Shown here one piece after another: positions 33,410-44,674 of a DNA stretch of 64,000 bases. The notes beneath the pieces were generated by a model. That model searched no databases. It saw only the letters and a list, made by a program, of their open reading frames with translations, and was not told where the DNA came from. This DNA comes from Litsea cubeba (lineage: Eukaryota > Streptophyta > Magnoliopsida > Laurales > Lauraceae). The translations under genes and the position numbers were made by a program. The stretch lies in contig CM022946.1 of assembly GCA_012931725.1 (NCBI GenBank), positions 79,650,455 through 79,714,454 on the forward strand. The letters are read 5' to 3'. Position 1 is the first letter of the stretch, and each line of letters starts with the position of its first letter.

Positions 33410-36400
33410 ACTCTTGTAGCAGAAGGATCCACCGGATCAATCGGGCTTTTGCATCTTTTTTGGACAGAAGGTATCTCAAAGCTGCATGGTCCGTGTAGAT
33501 GATGACTTTGGATCCTAACAAGTAGGACCGGAACTTCTCCAAGGCAAAAATCACAGCGAGTAATTCTTTTTCAGTGGTTGTGTAATTTAGCTGTGCATCA
33601 TTGAGGGTCCTACTTGCATAGTAAATCACATGAGGTAGCTTCCCAACCCGTTGACCCAAAACAGCTCCAATAGCGGTATCGGATGCATCACACATTAGCT
33701 CAGATGGAATGGTCCAGTCCGGTGGCTGAATTATAGGAACTGAAGTTAGCTCTATTTTCAGTCTCTCAAAGGCCTTTAGACAATTCTCATCAAATTCAAA
33801 CGGGGCCTCTTTTGTCAGCAATTGGCATAAAGGTTTAGCAATTTTACTGAAATCCTTGATGAATCTACGATAAAAACCAGCATGGCCCAGGAATGATCGA
33901 ATCTGCTTAACTGATTTTGGTGGTGGCAATTTGGAGATCAAATCAATTTTTGCTTTGTCCACCTCAATCCCATTATCAGAAATAATGTATCCTAGAACTA
34001 TGCCCCTTTTTACCATAAAATGACATTTCTCCCAATTTAAGACTAGATTCTTTTCTTTGCATCTTTCAAGCACAAGGGACAAATGATGTAAGCACTCCTC
34101 AAAAGAATTGCCAAAGACCGAAAAATCATCCATGAAAACCTCAATGAATCTTTCTATCATGTCAGAATATAAGCTCAACATGCATCTTTGAAAAGTTGCC
34201 TGTGCATTGCATAGCCCAAAGGGCATGCTTCTGTAAGCAAAAGTGCCAAATGGACAGGTGAAGGTGGTTTTTTCCTGGTCCTCAGGTGCAATTGGAATTT
34301 GATTGTAACCGGAATAACCATCAAGAAAACAATAATATGCATGACCGGCTAGCCTTTCGAGCATCTGATCCATGAATGGGAGGGGAAAATGATCTTTCCG
34401 AGTGACTGAGTTCAACTTCCTATAATCTATGCATACCTTCCATCCAGTCTGTATTCGAGTGGGTACCAATTCATTGCCCTCATTTTGAACCACTGTTATT
34501 CCAGATTTCTTTGGTACCACTTGAACCGGGCTCACCCATGCACTATCAGATATGGGGTAAAGCACTCCTACATCAAGTAATTTTAAGACTTCTAACCTGA
34601 CCACTTCCTTCATTGCAGGGTTCAGTCGCCTCTGTGGTTCACGAGAAGTTTTGGTATTTTCTTCCAAATGGATTCTATGTTGGGCCACAGATGGGCTTAT
34701 TCCTTTGATATCTGCGATGGACCACCCTATAGCTTCCTTGTGTCCATCCAAAATTTTCACGAGTTTTTCCTCTTGGAAAGGGTCCAAGTCTGAAGCTATA
34801 ATCACTGGAAGTGTTTCTAGCGGACCTAAAAACACATATTTCAAGGTATCCGGCAACTTCTTGAGTTCTAACTTAGGGGGCTCTACAATCGATGGGACAG
34901 GTGGGGAAGCAGATGGAGTCAGAATCTCATGCTTCGGTTGCCACCTGGAGCAGTCCATGGAAGGGGTTGAGTCTAATAGTGCATTGACATCCTCAATATG
35001 TCCATCTACATCAAAATCACTTCCAAAGTGGGCTAGACAAGCCTCTAGCGGATCTTCAAGTTTCAAATGGAGTAAGTGATTTTCCACCAATTCATGAATG
35101 TAACTAACTTCAAAAACCCCATCAGCCTCATGAGGAGGTTGCTTGCTGACATTAAAAATGTTCACTTGAACTGTCATGGTCCCAAAACAGATTTGCATCA
35201 CTCCATTCCTATAATTGATCAAGGCATTTGAGGTGGCTAGGAATGGTCTTCCCAAAATTACTGGAATTTTGGGTTCAGCCCCGGATGTGTGGTTGGTATC
35301 CAAGACAACAAAATCGACAGGAAACACAAAGTCTCCGACTTTGATAAGAACATCTTCGACTACCCCCTTGGGGTATCGAATCGACGCATCAGCCAATTGC
35401 AAGGTCACATGGGTCTTCTTCAACTCCCCCAAACCTAATTCTTCATAAACAGAGTATGGAAGAAGGTTCACACTAGCACCCAAGTCTAGCAAAGCTTTCT
35501 CTATGTGATGGTCCCCTATCTGGCAAGAAATGGTAGGACACCCTGGGTCCTTATATTTGATTGGGGTTGGGCGGGAAATGATTGAGCTAGCTTGTTGGGC
35601 TAGAAAAGCCTTCTTGGGCACATTGGTAGTCCTTTTGAAGGTGCAAAGGTCCTTCAGAAATTTTGCATAGACCGGAATCTGTTGGATAGCCTCAAGTAAT
35701 GGGATATTGATCCTCACTTGTTTGAATACTTCTAACATTTTATCCAACTGAACAGTTGATTTTGCTGGGCCTAACCTTTGTGGGTGTGGTGCCTTGGGAA
35801 CATAGGTCCTAAAAGTGGGCTCACTAGGTGATGTTTCAACATTGACTGGGTTCTCTGGTTCTTTTATGGGTTTAGCATTCACAATTTGTTCCTCACTTTC
35901 CACTTTCTCACGTGATTCTTCTTCAGGTTCCTTGGGTAGTTCCACCTTGTTATCCACCTGTGTACCCGACCTAAGAGAGATAATGGATTGGACTTGTTCC
36001 GGTCCTTTTCCTTTTATATCATGAACGACTTGGCCCTTGGGATTGGGTTCAGATTGACTAGGAAAGGTTCCCTTGTCTCTGGTACTGATGGAGTTGGCCA
36101 GTTGGCCCATCTGATATTCCAGTTTTGCAATTGATTGTGTGGTAGCATTTAAGCTCTGAAAAGTGCTTTGCTGGAACTGGAGGGTATTCTGAGCTAACAG
36201 TTTCATGGTTTCCTCAAGAGAATCTATCCGCTGATTTTGTGGATTGGGGGTGAAATTGGGCTTTTGGAAACCGAGTGGGGCATTGGACTGAGATTGAATG
36301 GGCTGAAATTGATGGGCCTGTGATGGGCCACCCTGGGTTGGACCCTTGGTCCATAAAAAATTAGGATTATCCCTCCAACCTGGATTGTATGTTTTAAAAC

Positions 36401-37421
36401 GAGTGTTTTGATAAAGTGCATTCACCTCCTCAATAGACTCGGTCTGACCCAAGGTTGTTGGGTCAATCCCTCCATTCATGGCCTGATTATATTTCAATGA
36501 CTCCAAAGTGTTTGGAGTAGGCTTTTGGTTCAGTTCTAAGGCCTCTATTCTCCTCACCAGTGTAGCCAATTTGGCCTCTACCTCAATTTTGGGTTCAATC
36601 TTGAACATCCCCCCTTTTTCAGGAATGGTGGGTTTGATGGGTTCCCTCTTGATAGGGGCCCACTGCAATGTATTTTCAGCGGTTTCTTCCAAAAATGTCC
36701 ATGCTTCATCCGCTGTCTTCTGTGTAAACTGCCCACTACAGAAAGATTCCACCATTTGCTTAGTAGGGTAATCCAAACCCTCATACACGATCTGGACCAA
36801 TCGAATTTTTTCAAATCCATGGTGGGGACACTGGATTAAGAGGTCCTTGAACCGTTCCAAATAACTGCAAAGTGTCTCCCCTTCCATTTGATGGAATCCA
36901 TTGATGGCCTGCCTAATCGAAGCGGTTTTCTGCTTAGAGTAGAATTTTTTGTAAAATTCTTCGACTAGCTTATCCCATGTAGTGATGGACCCGGCCTGTA
37001 AGGCATAAAGCCAAGCTTTAGCCTTTTCTTTCAGGGAGAAAGGAAATAATCTAAGTTTAAGGGCCTCCTCAGTCATGTTATTGATTCTCATGGTCCCACA
37101 AATGTCCTCAAATTCCCTAACATGTTGATATGGGTTTTCCTGGTCTAGCCCACGGAATACTGAGAGCATCTGGATCATACCAGATTTCAGCTCAAATGTA
37201 GCATTGGTCTGAGGTAGGGTGATGCAGGACGGTTGAGTTGTCCTGGTGGGGTACATGTAGTCCTTCAAAGTCATGGGTGGGTCCACTTGATCAGCCATCC
37301 TAACAATTTCTTCAAAGATGGAAGACTTTCCGACAATGGTTAAGGCTAATTCGGGCTCTATCCTGACTAACCTTTTACTCTTGCATACCCAATGTTTCTC
37401 TCTCTCAGGTCTAGAGCGCAT
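33387..37421 (-). CDS. Gag-protease-RT-RNase H polyprotein of the Athila element
   Basis: A 1344-residue frame. Gag occupies about residues 76-255 (FELKSGMIQ...FRGL..ENPY, then FPFSLKEKAKAWLYAL). A Pro/Gln/Glu-rich linker follows. The protease has D-L-G-A at 646-649 and ILGRPFL at 722-728. RT spans about 930-1130 with F-L-D-G at 1032-1035, MPFGL at 1066-1070 and the catalytic box F-M-D-D at 1096-1099. RNase H (about 1200-1340) has D1245, E1284 and D1311. All catalytic residues are intact. The Gag lacks a zinc knuckle, as is common in Athila. The frame starts upstream of MADQVDPP (residue 42), which may be the real start. Confidence 0.92.
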   Translation of the reverse strand: MRSRPEREKHWVCKSKRLVRIEPELALTIVGKSSIFEEIVRMADQVDPPMTLKDYMYPTRTTQPSCITLPQTNATFELKSGMIQMLSVFRGLDQENPYQHVREFEDICGTMRINNMTEEALKLRLFPFSLKEKAKAWLYALQAGSITTWDKLVEEFYKKFYSKQKTASIRQAINGFHQMEGETLCSYLERFKDLLIQCPHHGFEKIRLVQIVYEGLDYPTKQMVESFCSGQFTQKTADEAWTFLEETAENTLQWAPIKREPIKPTIPEKGGMFKIEPKIEVEAKLATLVRRIEALELNQKPTPNTLESLKYNQAMNGGIDPTTLGQTESIEEVNALYQNTRFKTYNPGWRDNPNFLWTKGPTQGGPSQAHQFQPIQSQSNAPLGFQKPNFTPNPQNQRIDSLEETMKLLAQNTLQFQQSTFQSLNATTQSIAKLEYQMGQLANSISTRDKGTFPSQSEPNPKGQVVHDIKGKGPEQVQSIISLRSGTQVDNKVELPKEPEEESREKVESEEQIVNAKPIKEPENPVNVETSPSEPTFRTYVPKAPHPQRLGPAKSTVQLDKMLEVFKQVRINIPLLEAIQQIPVYAKFLKDLCTFKRTTNVPKKAFLAQQASSIISRPTPIKYKDPGCPTISCQIGDHHIEKALLDLGASVNLLPYSVYEELGLGELKKTHVTLQLADASIRYPKGVVEDVLIKVGDFVFPVDFVVLDTNHTSGAEPKIPVILGRPFLATSNALINYRNGVMQICFGTMTVQVNIFNVSKQPPHEADGVFEVSYIHELVENHLLHLKLEDPLEACLAHFGSDFDVDGHIEDVNALLDSTPSMDCSRWQPKHEILTPSASPPVPSIVEPPKLELKKLPDTLKYVFLGPLETLPVIIASDLDPFQEEKLVKILDGHKEAIGWSIADIKGISPSVAQHRIHLEENTKTSREPQRRLNPAMKEVVRLEVLKLLDVGVLYPISDSAWVSPVQVVPKKSGITVVQNEGNELVPTRIQTGWKVCIDYRKLNSVTRKDHFPLPFMDQMLERLAGHAYYCFLDGYSGYNQIPIAPEDQEKTTFTCPFGTFAYRSMPFGLCNAQATFQRCMLSLYSDMIERFIEVFMDDFSVFGNSFEECLHHLSLVLERCKEKNLVLNWEKCHFMVKRGIVLGYIISDNGIEVDKAKIDLISKLPPPKSVKQIRSFLGHAGFYRRFIKDFSKIAKPLCQLLTKEAPFEFDENCLKAFERLKIELTSVPIIQPPDWTIPSELMCDASDTAIGAVLGQRVGKLPHVIYYASRTLNDAQLNYTTTEKELLAVIFALEKFRSYLLGSKVIIYTDHAALRYLLSKKDAKARLIRWILLLQEFDFGNKR

Positions 37422-39033
37422 GCAACGGGTTCAACCTTAAAGAAATGCAAGCTTAATCTATATGCGGGCCCTAATGGTCTTACTAGATGATGCACAAGCA
37501 GTCAAGCACAAAGATTGAGCACAAGAAATTATCCTAGGTTTAGCCTAACTCACTAGACAGCTCCTAACTGGTTTGAAGAGTGCACTAAGGCCTCCAATTC
37601 GGTCTTATGAAGTCAAATCAACTAGGTAAGTCCCCAGGATGAGTGGTGGGGTCACAATGCACTTGGCAAGGGTCCCGCTTAAGAACCAAACTCCTAGAAC
37701 AGAGACCGCCACCCTTTTTGGTAGGGACAGGACTTACCTAGACATCAACTTGACCAAAGAGCGCAACTGGTGTAACCTTTTGTGGTCTTCGTCCTACCGA
37801 GCTCGAGTCCTATGGTCTCGTTGCTACTTGATTTTAATTAAAGTTAGGATCCTAATGTGAGAGATGGTTAACCTTTTTGGGCAAGGATCTGGTGATGAAA
37901 TCCAGTCCTTATCTTTCTGGGGTCGATTGCCCTTAACTAAGTGTGTGTCCAATTAGATGGTGTGTCAATCAAGCATTCACACTTTGTTAAAATTAAATCA
38001 TCCAAGCCCCACTTGCAAGTAAAAGATTCGTGGGGTAAAGTTTAGAAATTCTTACAGCGGGTCCACGCAAATTCTTTAAACTGTGCAAGCTTAACCTTTT
38101 TTTTATAAGAATTTTGCAATTCTGAGAGCAACTTGTTTGCTTAAAAGCAATTCCTGCGATTTCCTTCCCCTTTTAGAGTCCTACAAAACTCAGATTGTAA
38201 CCTCAAAGAAAACAACTAAAGTGTTAGATCTAAATAAACTACTAAAAATAGTTGAAAATTGTTAATGAAATCCCTAAATTGAAAAATCAACCTAATCTAA
38301 ATTTTTAAAACCTAAACTATGACAATTTGAATGAAAGAAGCAATTCTAAAACTCCTAATGCAGTCCTAAGTTAAATGAACACATTGCTGTCAAGTGCTGA
38401 AAAAAATTCTAAGTGTTGAAACCTGTTGCACAGGCCCAACTTTACAGATCTGTACGACCACCTTTTATTGATTAAAACCTTAAAATAGTGACTAGGATGT
38501 AATCTCCTAATATCCAAGAATCAAACAAAAAAAAAACAGAGACTAAAAAGGATAAGAAACAAAGAAGTTATGCTATCATGAAGTTGGCTACTTAGCCCAG
38601 TTTTGCTGCAGAATGCAGAATCTGCCTGACTAATTGGCCCTGTTCATGGCACTAAAAATAGGGCTTCCAAAACTTGTTTCTTTATGGGATTTTTATGGTT
38701 CAAAGTCAATGTACCAAAGTCCAATCTAGCAAAATTTCAAGTCCAAAGGAGTCCGTTGGCTGGTTTTAAAAGTGCGAACTTTTGGGAAAAAACCAGGCCA
38801 AATCTGTCACAAAATTAGTGCAGAAATTTCTCTTTTTATTTAACCACTAGCAATCAGTCCGAAAATCATTGAAAAATCAGCAACTAAATCATGAAAAACC
38901 GTAACCACAAATAAAAAGAAACACAAAAACTAAACCTAATGCAAGCTATGAATGAAACTAACTACAAAAATATGCCATGATATGCAAAAAATAATGCTAG
39001 AAATCTTAACTAAAAGATTCTTTTCAAATTGGC
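37422..39033 (-). other. Athila 5' leader
   Basis: About 1.6 kb between the primer site and gag with no coding domain. Long leaders are usual in Athila elements and may hold packaging signals. Confidence 0.7.
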
Positions 39034-39051
39034 TCCCCGGCAACGGCGCCA
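39034..39051 (-). promoter_or_regulatory. Primer binding site, tRNA-Asp type
   Basis: The minus strand reads TGGCGCCGTTGCCGGGGA, the classic Athila primer site, six bases inside the 5' LTR. It primes minus-strand DNA synthesis. Confidence 0.93.
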
Positions 39052-39057
39052 AAAACT

Positions 39058-41070
39058 TGATGTGATCTTTATCAATCATATAATACCGCAAGTGCACGGG
39101 TGTCTAGATGAGACAGTGGCAAGAACGGGTCGAACCCACAGGAAGCTAATTAAAGAAACTTTTAGATTAAGAAAACTAATTAACTAACAATTAAGAAAAG
39201 TTTTGAGTATTTAGAAATAAAAACAAGCAACTAATTTAGAAAGATGAAAACTACCAATTAATGAAAGTAATTAGAGCATAGGAATCCAATAAGCATCCAC
39301 CAATTATTTATCAAGTAATCCTAACTTATTCCAATTTTTACTTCAAATCAAAGACAAATCAATGTTTTTAATTTGGAAAATCTAACTTTAAAAACCCCTT
39401 TTTAATTATAGAATCTAAAACAAAAGACTTCCTTCATCTCATAAAAGAATAAAAATAATTTAAGAACTACCCATCAAAGATAAGTATAAACCATCAAAAG
39501 ATCTAAATTCTAAGCATGGCTTATCAAACCTAAGCATGAATAGTCAAAAATCAAAATTTATTTTTAGAATTAAAACTAGAGATTTGCCTAGGGCATGAAG
39601 ATAAGCCTATTCATCGTTAAGCACATAATCATGGAACATAAATTAGAACTACTTAATAAATAAAAAGGCAATTACTTACCTTCATCCATAGCTCTAATCA
39701 AGAAAAACTAGCCCGCCATTGCAAAGGATACTTCTTGATTTTTCATTAAAAATTGCATCTTTACAACTTCTCCTTCACAACAAGTACTTGCTTGGACAAG
39801 GCCCAAAGCTACCAAAATAAAAACAACTAATAGAAAGAAAGAAAGAAGAGAATTGGAGAGAGGGTTGGAAGTGAGATGCTTCTCCATCCCCCTTTTGGGT
39901 TTGTTTTATAGTTGTTGATGCCTCCTTTTTAGCAAAGAATCTCCTCTCTTTTAGGACTTGTTTCCTTATTTTTAGAGATTTCTTGCTTAGAACTCAAGCT
40001 AGACTTCACACTTGGAAAGAATTTGAATTGGAGAGGATTAGTTACTAGGTGTGGTCTCTTGAGCTCTAAGTCTTGCCAAATTGAACTCCTCAAAGATCTC
40101 TCATGTTGCCAATTTTAAAAACTTTTTGCAATTCCCGCATAGAATTATTTCAGCCAAATTCCCGAGGTCATATCTCCCTCAATATAGCTCAGATTTATGA
40201 AATCTTGGGCTCCACGGATATCTACTCGAAAAGAGCTTTCCAACGGTGGGTAGATTGCACCAATCCAATGCTCGGTTTGAAAGTTATGGCCATTTCAATT
40301 TGCCGCCCCTGAAAATTCCGAAAATAATGGCAATTAAGGGAACTTCTATGTTTGGCATGCAATGGGGTGTGTGGGACCCATGTTGGACGTTCAAGGAATG
40401 TTTGGACTCTTTCTTTGCTTGCTTATTTGATTCTCTTTCCATATTTGGCATGCTTCTTTACTTGCAACTTTGACTACTCTACTCCCCTTGCAAAGTTTCT
40501 AATTTTCTCTCTTTCTTGTTTCCAAATTTAGCAAGTCAACATCATCTTTCCAAATCTGAGTTTCTTCTTTATTCTTTGAGAATTTTCAACCTTTCCAACT
40601 CCACCAAGATGCCAAGATATGTGGGCCCACCATGAAGGGTGTCCCGCCTTTGATCTCTCTCAAGTTTCACCAATGCAGGTCCCACTCTTGATTTCTCCTA
40701 CATAAATAAAATTAAATAATGTCAATAATAATCAAGTGTGAGGAATCTAGATGGACTATGCATGGGACTCTACATGCCTACTTAATACACCAAAAATACT
40801 CAACTTGCCAGAAATAACACATGGTGTCAAAATTAGCAGGTATGCATTAGTAAAAGAAAACTAATTTTGGGTGATGAATGAGATGAGAACCCTAATTTCA
40901 CAAAAGTCATGCAATGTAATGAATTTTGACCAAATTTGACTAAGATTCCAACTATGATGCTTAAATGCATGAAATCATGAAATTAAGTGTAATTATATGC
41001 AATTAGCCTAATTAAGTCCACAAATGCATATAAAATGATGAATGAAAGCTACAATTTTATGGACTTATCA
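39058..41070 (-). repeat. 5' LTR of the Athila element
   Basis: 2013 bp, the partner of 29069-31081. Substitutions seen by eye include 39511 (T for C) and a run of differences around 40150-40250. The low divergence argues for a recent insertion. Confidence 0.95.
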
Positions 41071-43082
41071 CCCCCAATATGCCGAAAAGCTCTCCGCGAA
41101 CCACTTCGCAAAGCCGGCAGTCCGGGAAGTCAACAACACAGGATAAGAGATCATGGCTGTAGTGTCTTCAGCACTATAGAAAGCCCATGCATTTCTCCCG
41201 TCCTGTAAACCTCCAAAGCGCTTCACCATGCTTGAAGGCGCTCCAACAACGCCTTGAGAAAAAACCCAACTGCAAAGCAAAGTGAGAGGGTACATACGGC
41301 TGGATGTCGATGAAAAGATGTCTACGGTACACCATCGTGCCGACACGTATGCTGAAAAGCCACTCCTTCTCTGCATTCGTCAAGGAGTAATGCTTCCCGA
41401 CCCTGCCCTGGTAGAGTCTCGGGAGGCACCAAAATCAAAAGCATTCTGCCGCAACTCTGGAGAAAGCTTCACTGAAGATTGCCCCATCTCGACGTCCCTG
41501 AACCGTCAAATTCCTCATGCGGGCAAACAAAAGTGATTCGGACACTACTTTGCCCTTAGCCAGCCGAATCATCAGAGGATCATCATCCTATGCAGCACCC
41601 AGCTGGTGGAAGCTAGGACAGTGGTACACGTACCACAAATAAAAGATGTGGGCTGAAAATACCCTATTCATGGGAAGCCCAAGCCGAACAAAAAAAGCAG
41701 CAGCCTGCAGTTCGGTACACAGGTAGGAGTAAAGAGCTGGTACCAAAGCAAGCTGCTCTCCAAACGCCATCTGACAACCCAGAAAAATACAATGCGGCCT
41801 GATGTGCGTTCCATCTCCTCCAGCAAAAATAGCCTCACCAAGCCAATAAGTGAGGTAAACAGCGAGATCTCTCCGCAGTGCAATGTCAGGACATATGGCG
41901 TTTGTACTCGCACAGAAATCTCTCAACTCTTCTTGCATAGCCAAGATCTTCTTCGAACTTGGATCCTGAGCCCTGGCTTCCTGGGTCGCACTATCAGAAG
42001 ACTCCCTGCTATCAAAAAGTTGGGGAAGGAAGAGCTAGAACTCTTCTAACTGCGGGATCTAACTTTCAAACCCTCCTTCTCCTTAAAAAAATCATAGAAG
42101 GCGACGAGCTGAAAGTACAGAATTCTGAACTCCTCATACTGCCCCTCAAGGACGCTGTCAATCGGCATAAACTCCTCATAGAGTTTGCCAAGGATGGGCA
42201 ATCCAGTAATGGCGCTCAGCTCCTTCAAAGAGAAACCAATCTCACCTTTCGTCACAACGAAGGTATTGGTTTATGGGAGGAATGACTCCAGCATAGCCAT
42301 GAAGGCCTCGTCGGAAAAGATCATGGTCTCCCTAAAGGCGTGGACCGCATCAAAAATCCCGGCTTCCTTCAAAACGGTGCCACCAATCAGCAGGACGCGA
42401 TCAGTCCACGACTTCCACTCGGAGTCAGCATAGAAACGGCCACGAAGTCGAAAAGGCTTTATCCAATTGCTACCGTCACCGCTGAAAATACCAAGGCCCA
42501 CCGGTCTCAAATCGACCGACGGATAATCAGAACCCTGGTATCCGCAGGATGGCATCAACAGGTCCATGTCAGCAGGCGACCTCTCCGTATATCCAGGAGA
42601 ACCGCCAACAAAAACCCCGGTCTTGATTACATTTGTCCTTCTCACCCAGCTTGGAGGGTCTTCCCTCTTAGAGCTCGTGGGGGCAAGGCTCATGATCGAG
42701 ATGGTGCGATCAAACATCGACCGGGTAGCAACAGTCTTCTTCTCACCATCTGCTGTAAAAGAGAACTGAAAACATCTCCTCTGGTATGTCATGTCATCAG
42801 GGACGGCATCACCAAAGAAGAAGGTAGGCTTGGGTAAAACACTCTAATCTTCCATCACCCATGGACGACTGCTTACCATGATCTTATAGAATTCCTCTCC
42901 CTTGAGCACGATCAGTCGCTGCCTCATCTCATCTCGGTTGAGGGAGTCGCATTCTTCAAGATTTCTCTCAACATACTGGACCTTCTCAAAGGCCTGCTGA
43001 ATGGCCGGATTAGAAGATCTAGCAGATCGACGAGGTATGCTTGTAGCAGGCTCTTTACCCTTGTTCGTTCTGGAGGAACCAC
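41071..43082 (-). pseudogene. Antisense additional gene, copy A: PMD-like exon 2 (first part)
   Basis: Exon 2 starts at 43082 after a TTTTTCAG acceptor, with GGSSRTNKGKEPAT, and runs to the Athila insertion. It encodes a domain resembling the plant mobile domain (PMD, aminotransferase-like mobile domain) of transposon-borne genes: a GEIGFSLKELSAITGLPI motif near 42240-42190, a YLTYWLGEAIFAGG helix near 41850, and an ALVPALYSYLC helix near 41730. Two stops are single C-to-T changes relative to copy B: CAG to TAG near 42846 and CAA to TAA near 42270. Several frame breaks occur after 42050. The gene resumes at 29068 on the other side of the Athila element. The product of an intact copy is unknown but probably nuclear. 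Confidence 0.7.
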
Positions 43083-43799
43083 CTGAAAAAGGATGGAAAA
43101 GAAAAAGATCAAACATCAAAATGACAGAATCTCGCTAAAAAAAAATCTGGCGAAATTTTGACATGATGCCGGGGCAAAATCGAAGAAAAGGAACTATCCC
43201 GAAAGAAATAGAAAGGTCGAAGATGAACTCAACATTGCTGCGAGCTCCGAAACTCCAAACTTTCGAAACCTCAAAGTCTCCGCAAAATCAGGAAGGGCTC
43301 AACATCGCTGCGAGCTCCAAATTCCCAAATTTGCGAAAACTTTCAGGTATGCTATCACATCATGCTACAATTCAATTTTCAAAAAAATATATATACATGC
43401 ATGAACATCTTGGTTTGCGAAAAAAAAATGCATTATCATGATGATAAAAAAAATGAAAAAAGAAAAAAAGAAACTTTCTCAAAAAAAAAGGGAGAAAGAA
43501 AACAAAAAAAAAAGAAAAAAGAAAAGAAACTTTCTCAAAAGAAAGAGAGAGAAAGAAAACAAAAAAAAGAAAAAGAAAAAAGGGGACTGGCCCACAGGCC
43601 ACGTGGCCGCCCACAAAAGAAAAAAAAACATGCAAAAAAAGAGAGAAAACACGTGTAAAAAAAAAAAGAAGGAAAACACATGGAAAAGAAAAAGAAAGAA
43701 AAAAGAAAAGAAAAGAAAGAAACAAAAAAAAAAGAAGAAAGAGCTTTTTTTTTTCCTACAATGGGGTTTTCTTGAAAAAGGGAACTTACTTGAAGCCAT
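43083..43799 (-). pseudogene. Antisense additional gene, copy A: exon 1 and intron 1
   Basis: Exon 1 is only ten bases (43799-43790, ATGGCTTCAA). The intron runs 43789-43083 (707 nt), starting GTAAGT and ending TTTTTCAG on the minus strand, with a very long T/CT-rich tract (plus strand 43430-43740 is almost all A and G). Joining exon 1 to exon 2 restores the frame as Met-Ala-Ser-Ser-Gly. The same structure is found in copy B, which supports a real, conserved intron. Confidence 0.65.
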
Positions 43800-43830
43800 T
43801 GATGGAGAAGAAGAAGAAAAGTCTTGTAGA

Positions 43831-43976
43831 TTGATGGACCGCGCTTCTGCCTGGTTCTACCAAGGTCGGCGGACGTGGGAGTATGTTGGGTCCGACCCTT
43901 TCGTAACCGGGGGCAAAGGCGTGCATCAACATTTCTTTTGTGTGGGTGTGCCAGATTTTCTATTTTTACTTGGAAT
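43831..43976 (-). other. Primer site and leader fragment fused to copy A
   Basis: On the minus strand TGGCACACCC begins at 43953, just after the central LTR. It resembles the TGGCACGCCC-type primer site of Tat elements with CpG decay. About 120 bases of leader follow. At 43831 the sequence changes abruptly into the 5' untranslated region of copy A's antisense gene, which points the wrong way for a normal element. This is a rearrangement junction. Confidence 0.5.
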
Positions 43977-44666
43977 TGCAAGTCGTGATCCGGAGATCAA
44001 CCTTCGCAAGTAAAAAAGAAATCAACTTCTTTCAAGTTTTCCATTGCACATATATTTAAGAAAAGAGACGTTTTCTTGATTTGCCGTGAAAGGCGATTTT
44101 TTTGGCATTTATAGCCGATTTTGGCGTTTATAGCCGATTTTAGCGTTTATAGCCGATTTACAATCCTTATTAATAATGAAAGACAAGAGTTGTGATTTTT
44201 GTCTCTTTTAAAGAAATATAAACTAGAATGAAAAGCAAGAAAATGAGAATCTAACTTCTCAGGAGATTGTGGGGGACCCGTTCAGATTGACGGTCGCAAG
44301 CCATATGTGGACTTCGCCATCATCCATGCAGATGAGAATAGAGGATGCTATTGATTCGCTTGGCTTGGCTATAACCTCAGGTTTTTAGAGGACAAAGACC
44401 AAGAGGAGGTCCTATGTCCAATAAAAAACTAAGTAAACGGGCTGGAAAGCCACATCTAAGCCATTGGAGGCAGAAGGAGAAGGCAAGGACCTTGGGGGGT
44501 GGGTACCCCCCAAGGGACTTTTGTCACCTTATAGTGGTGGTCGGTATAGGATTTCCGCAGAGTTTTCTCTCTTTGATGCCTTTTTCTGTCTAAGTTTCTA
44601 GATTTTCTGCAGTCTGTTGTTTGTTTTCTCTGCTGTCTGTGTGTCTTTCTTCTTGGAGAGCTCTCC

Positions 44667-44674
44667 TATTTATA
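44667..44674 (-). promoter_or_regulatory. TATA box of the central LTR
   Basis: CCTATAAATAGG on the minus strand, followed about 30 bases on by an A/C-rich CACACAGACAG stretch typical of plant transcription starts. It would drive genomic RNA of the Tat element. Confidence 0.7.

Larger units (their letters stand above)
29069..41070 (-). mobile_element. Complete Athila-clade Ty3/Gypsy element (12.0 kb)
   Basis: The unit starts TGATGTGATC and ends GGACTTATCA in window orientation, with the 5-bp duplication CCCCC at 29064-29068 and 41071-41075. It interrupts the antisense gene of Tat copy A; the same site is intact in copy B. It has two 2013-bp LTRs, a tRNA-Asp primer site, gag-pro-RT-RNase H and integrase on the minus strand, and a purine tract. 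The clade is set by the TGGCGCCGTTGCCGGGGA primer site, the Gag type and the long LTR. Between the LTRs by eye there are about two dozen differences, so it is recent. There is no envelope-like ORF. Confidence 0.95.
16466..43830 (+). repeat. Left arm of a large inverted repeat (Tat copy A)
   Basis: Gag, pol, 3' arrays and the antisense gene, in the order and content of the right arm but inverted. It is interrupted by the Athila element at 29069-41070. Without that insertion the arm is about 15.4 kb. Confidence 0.85.

Noticed and set aside
34651..36771. Plus-strand frames inside the Athila pol region.
   Set aside because: Shadows of the long minus-strand polyprotein.
43438..44013. Lys-rich 191-residue frame on the plus strand and Phe-rich frames opposite.
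   Set aside because: They are translations of the poly-purine tract of intron 1 of the antisense gene.
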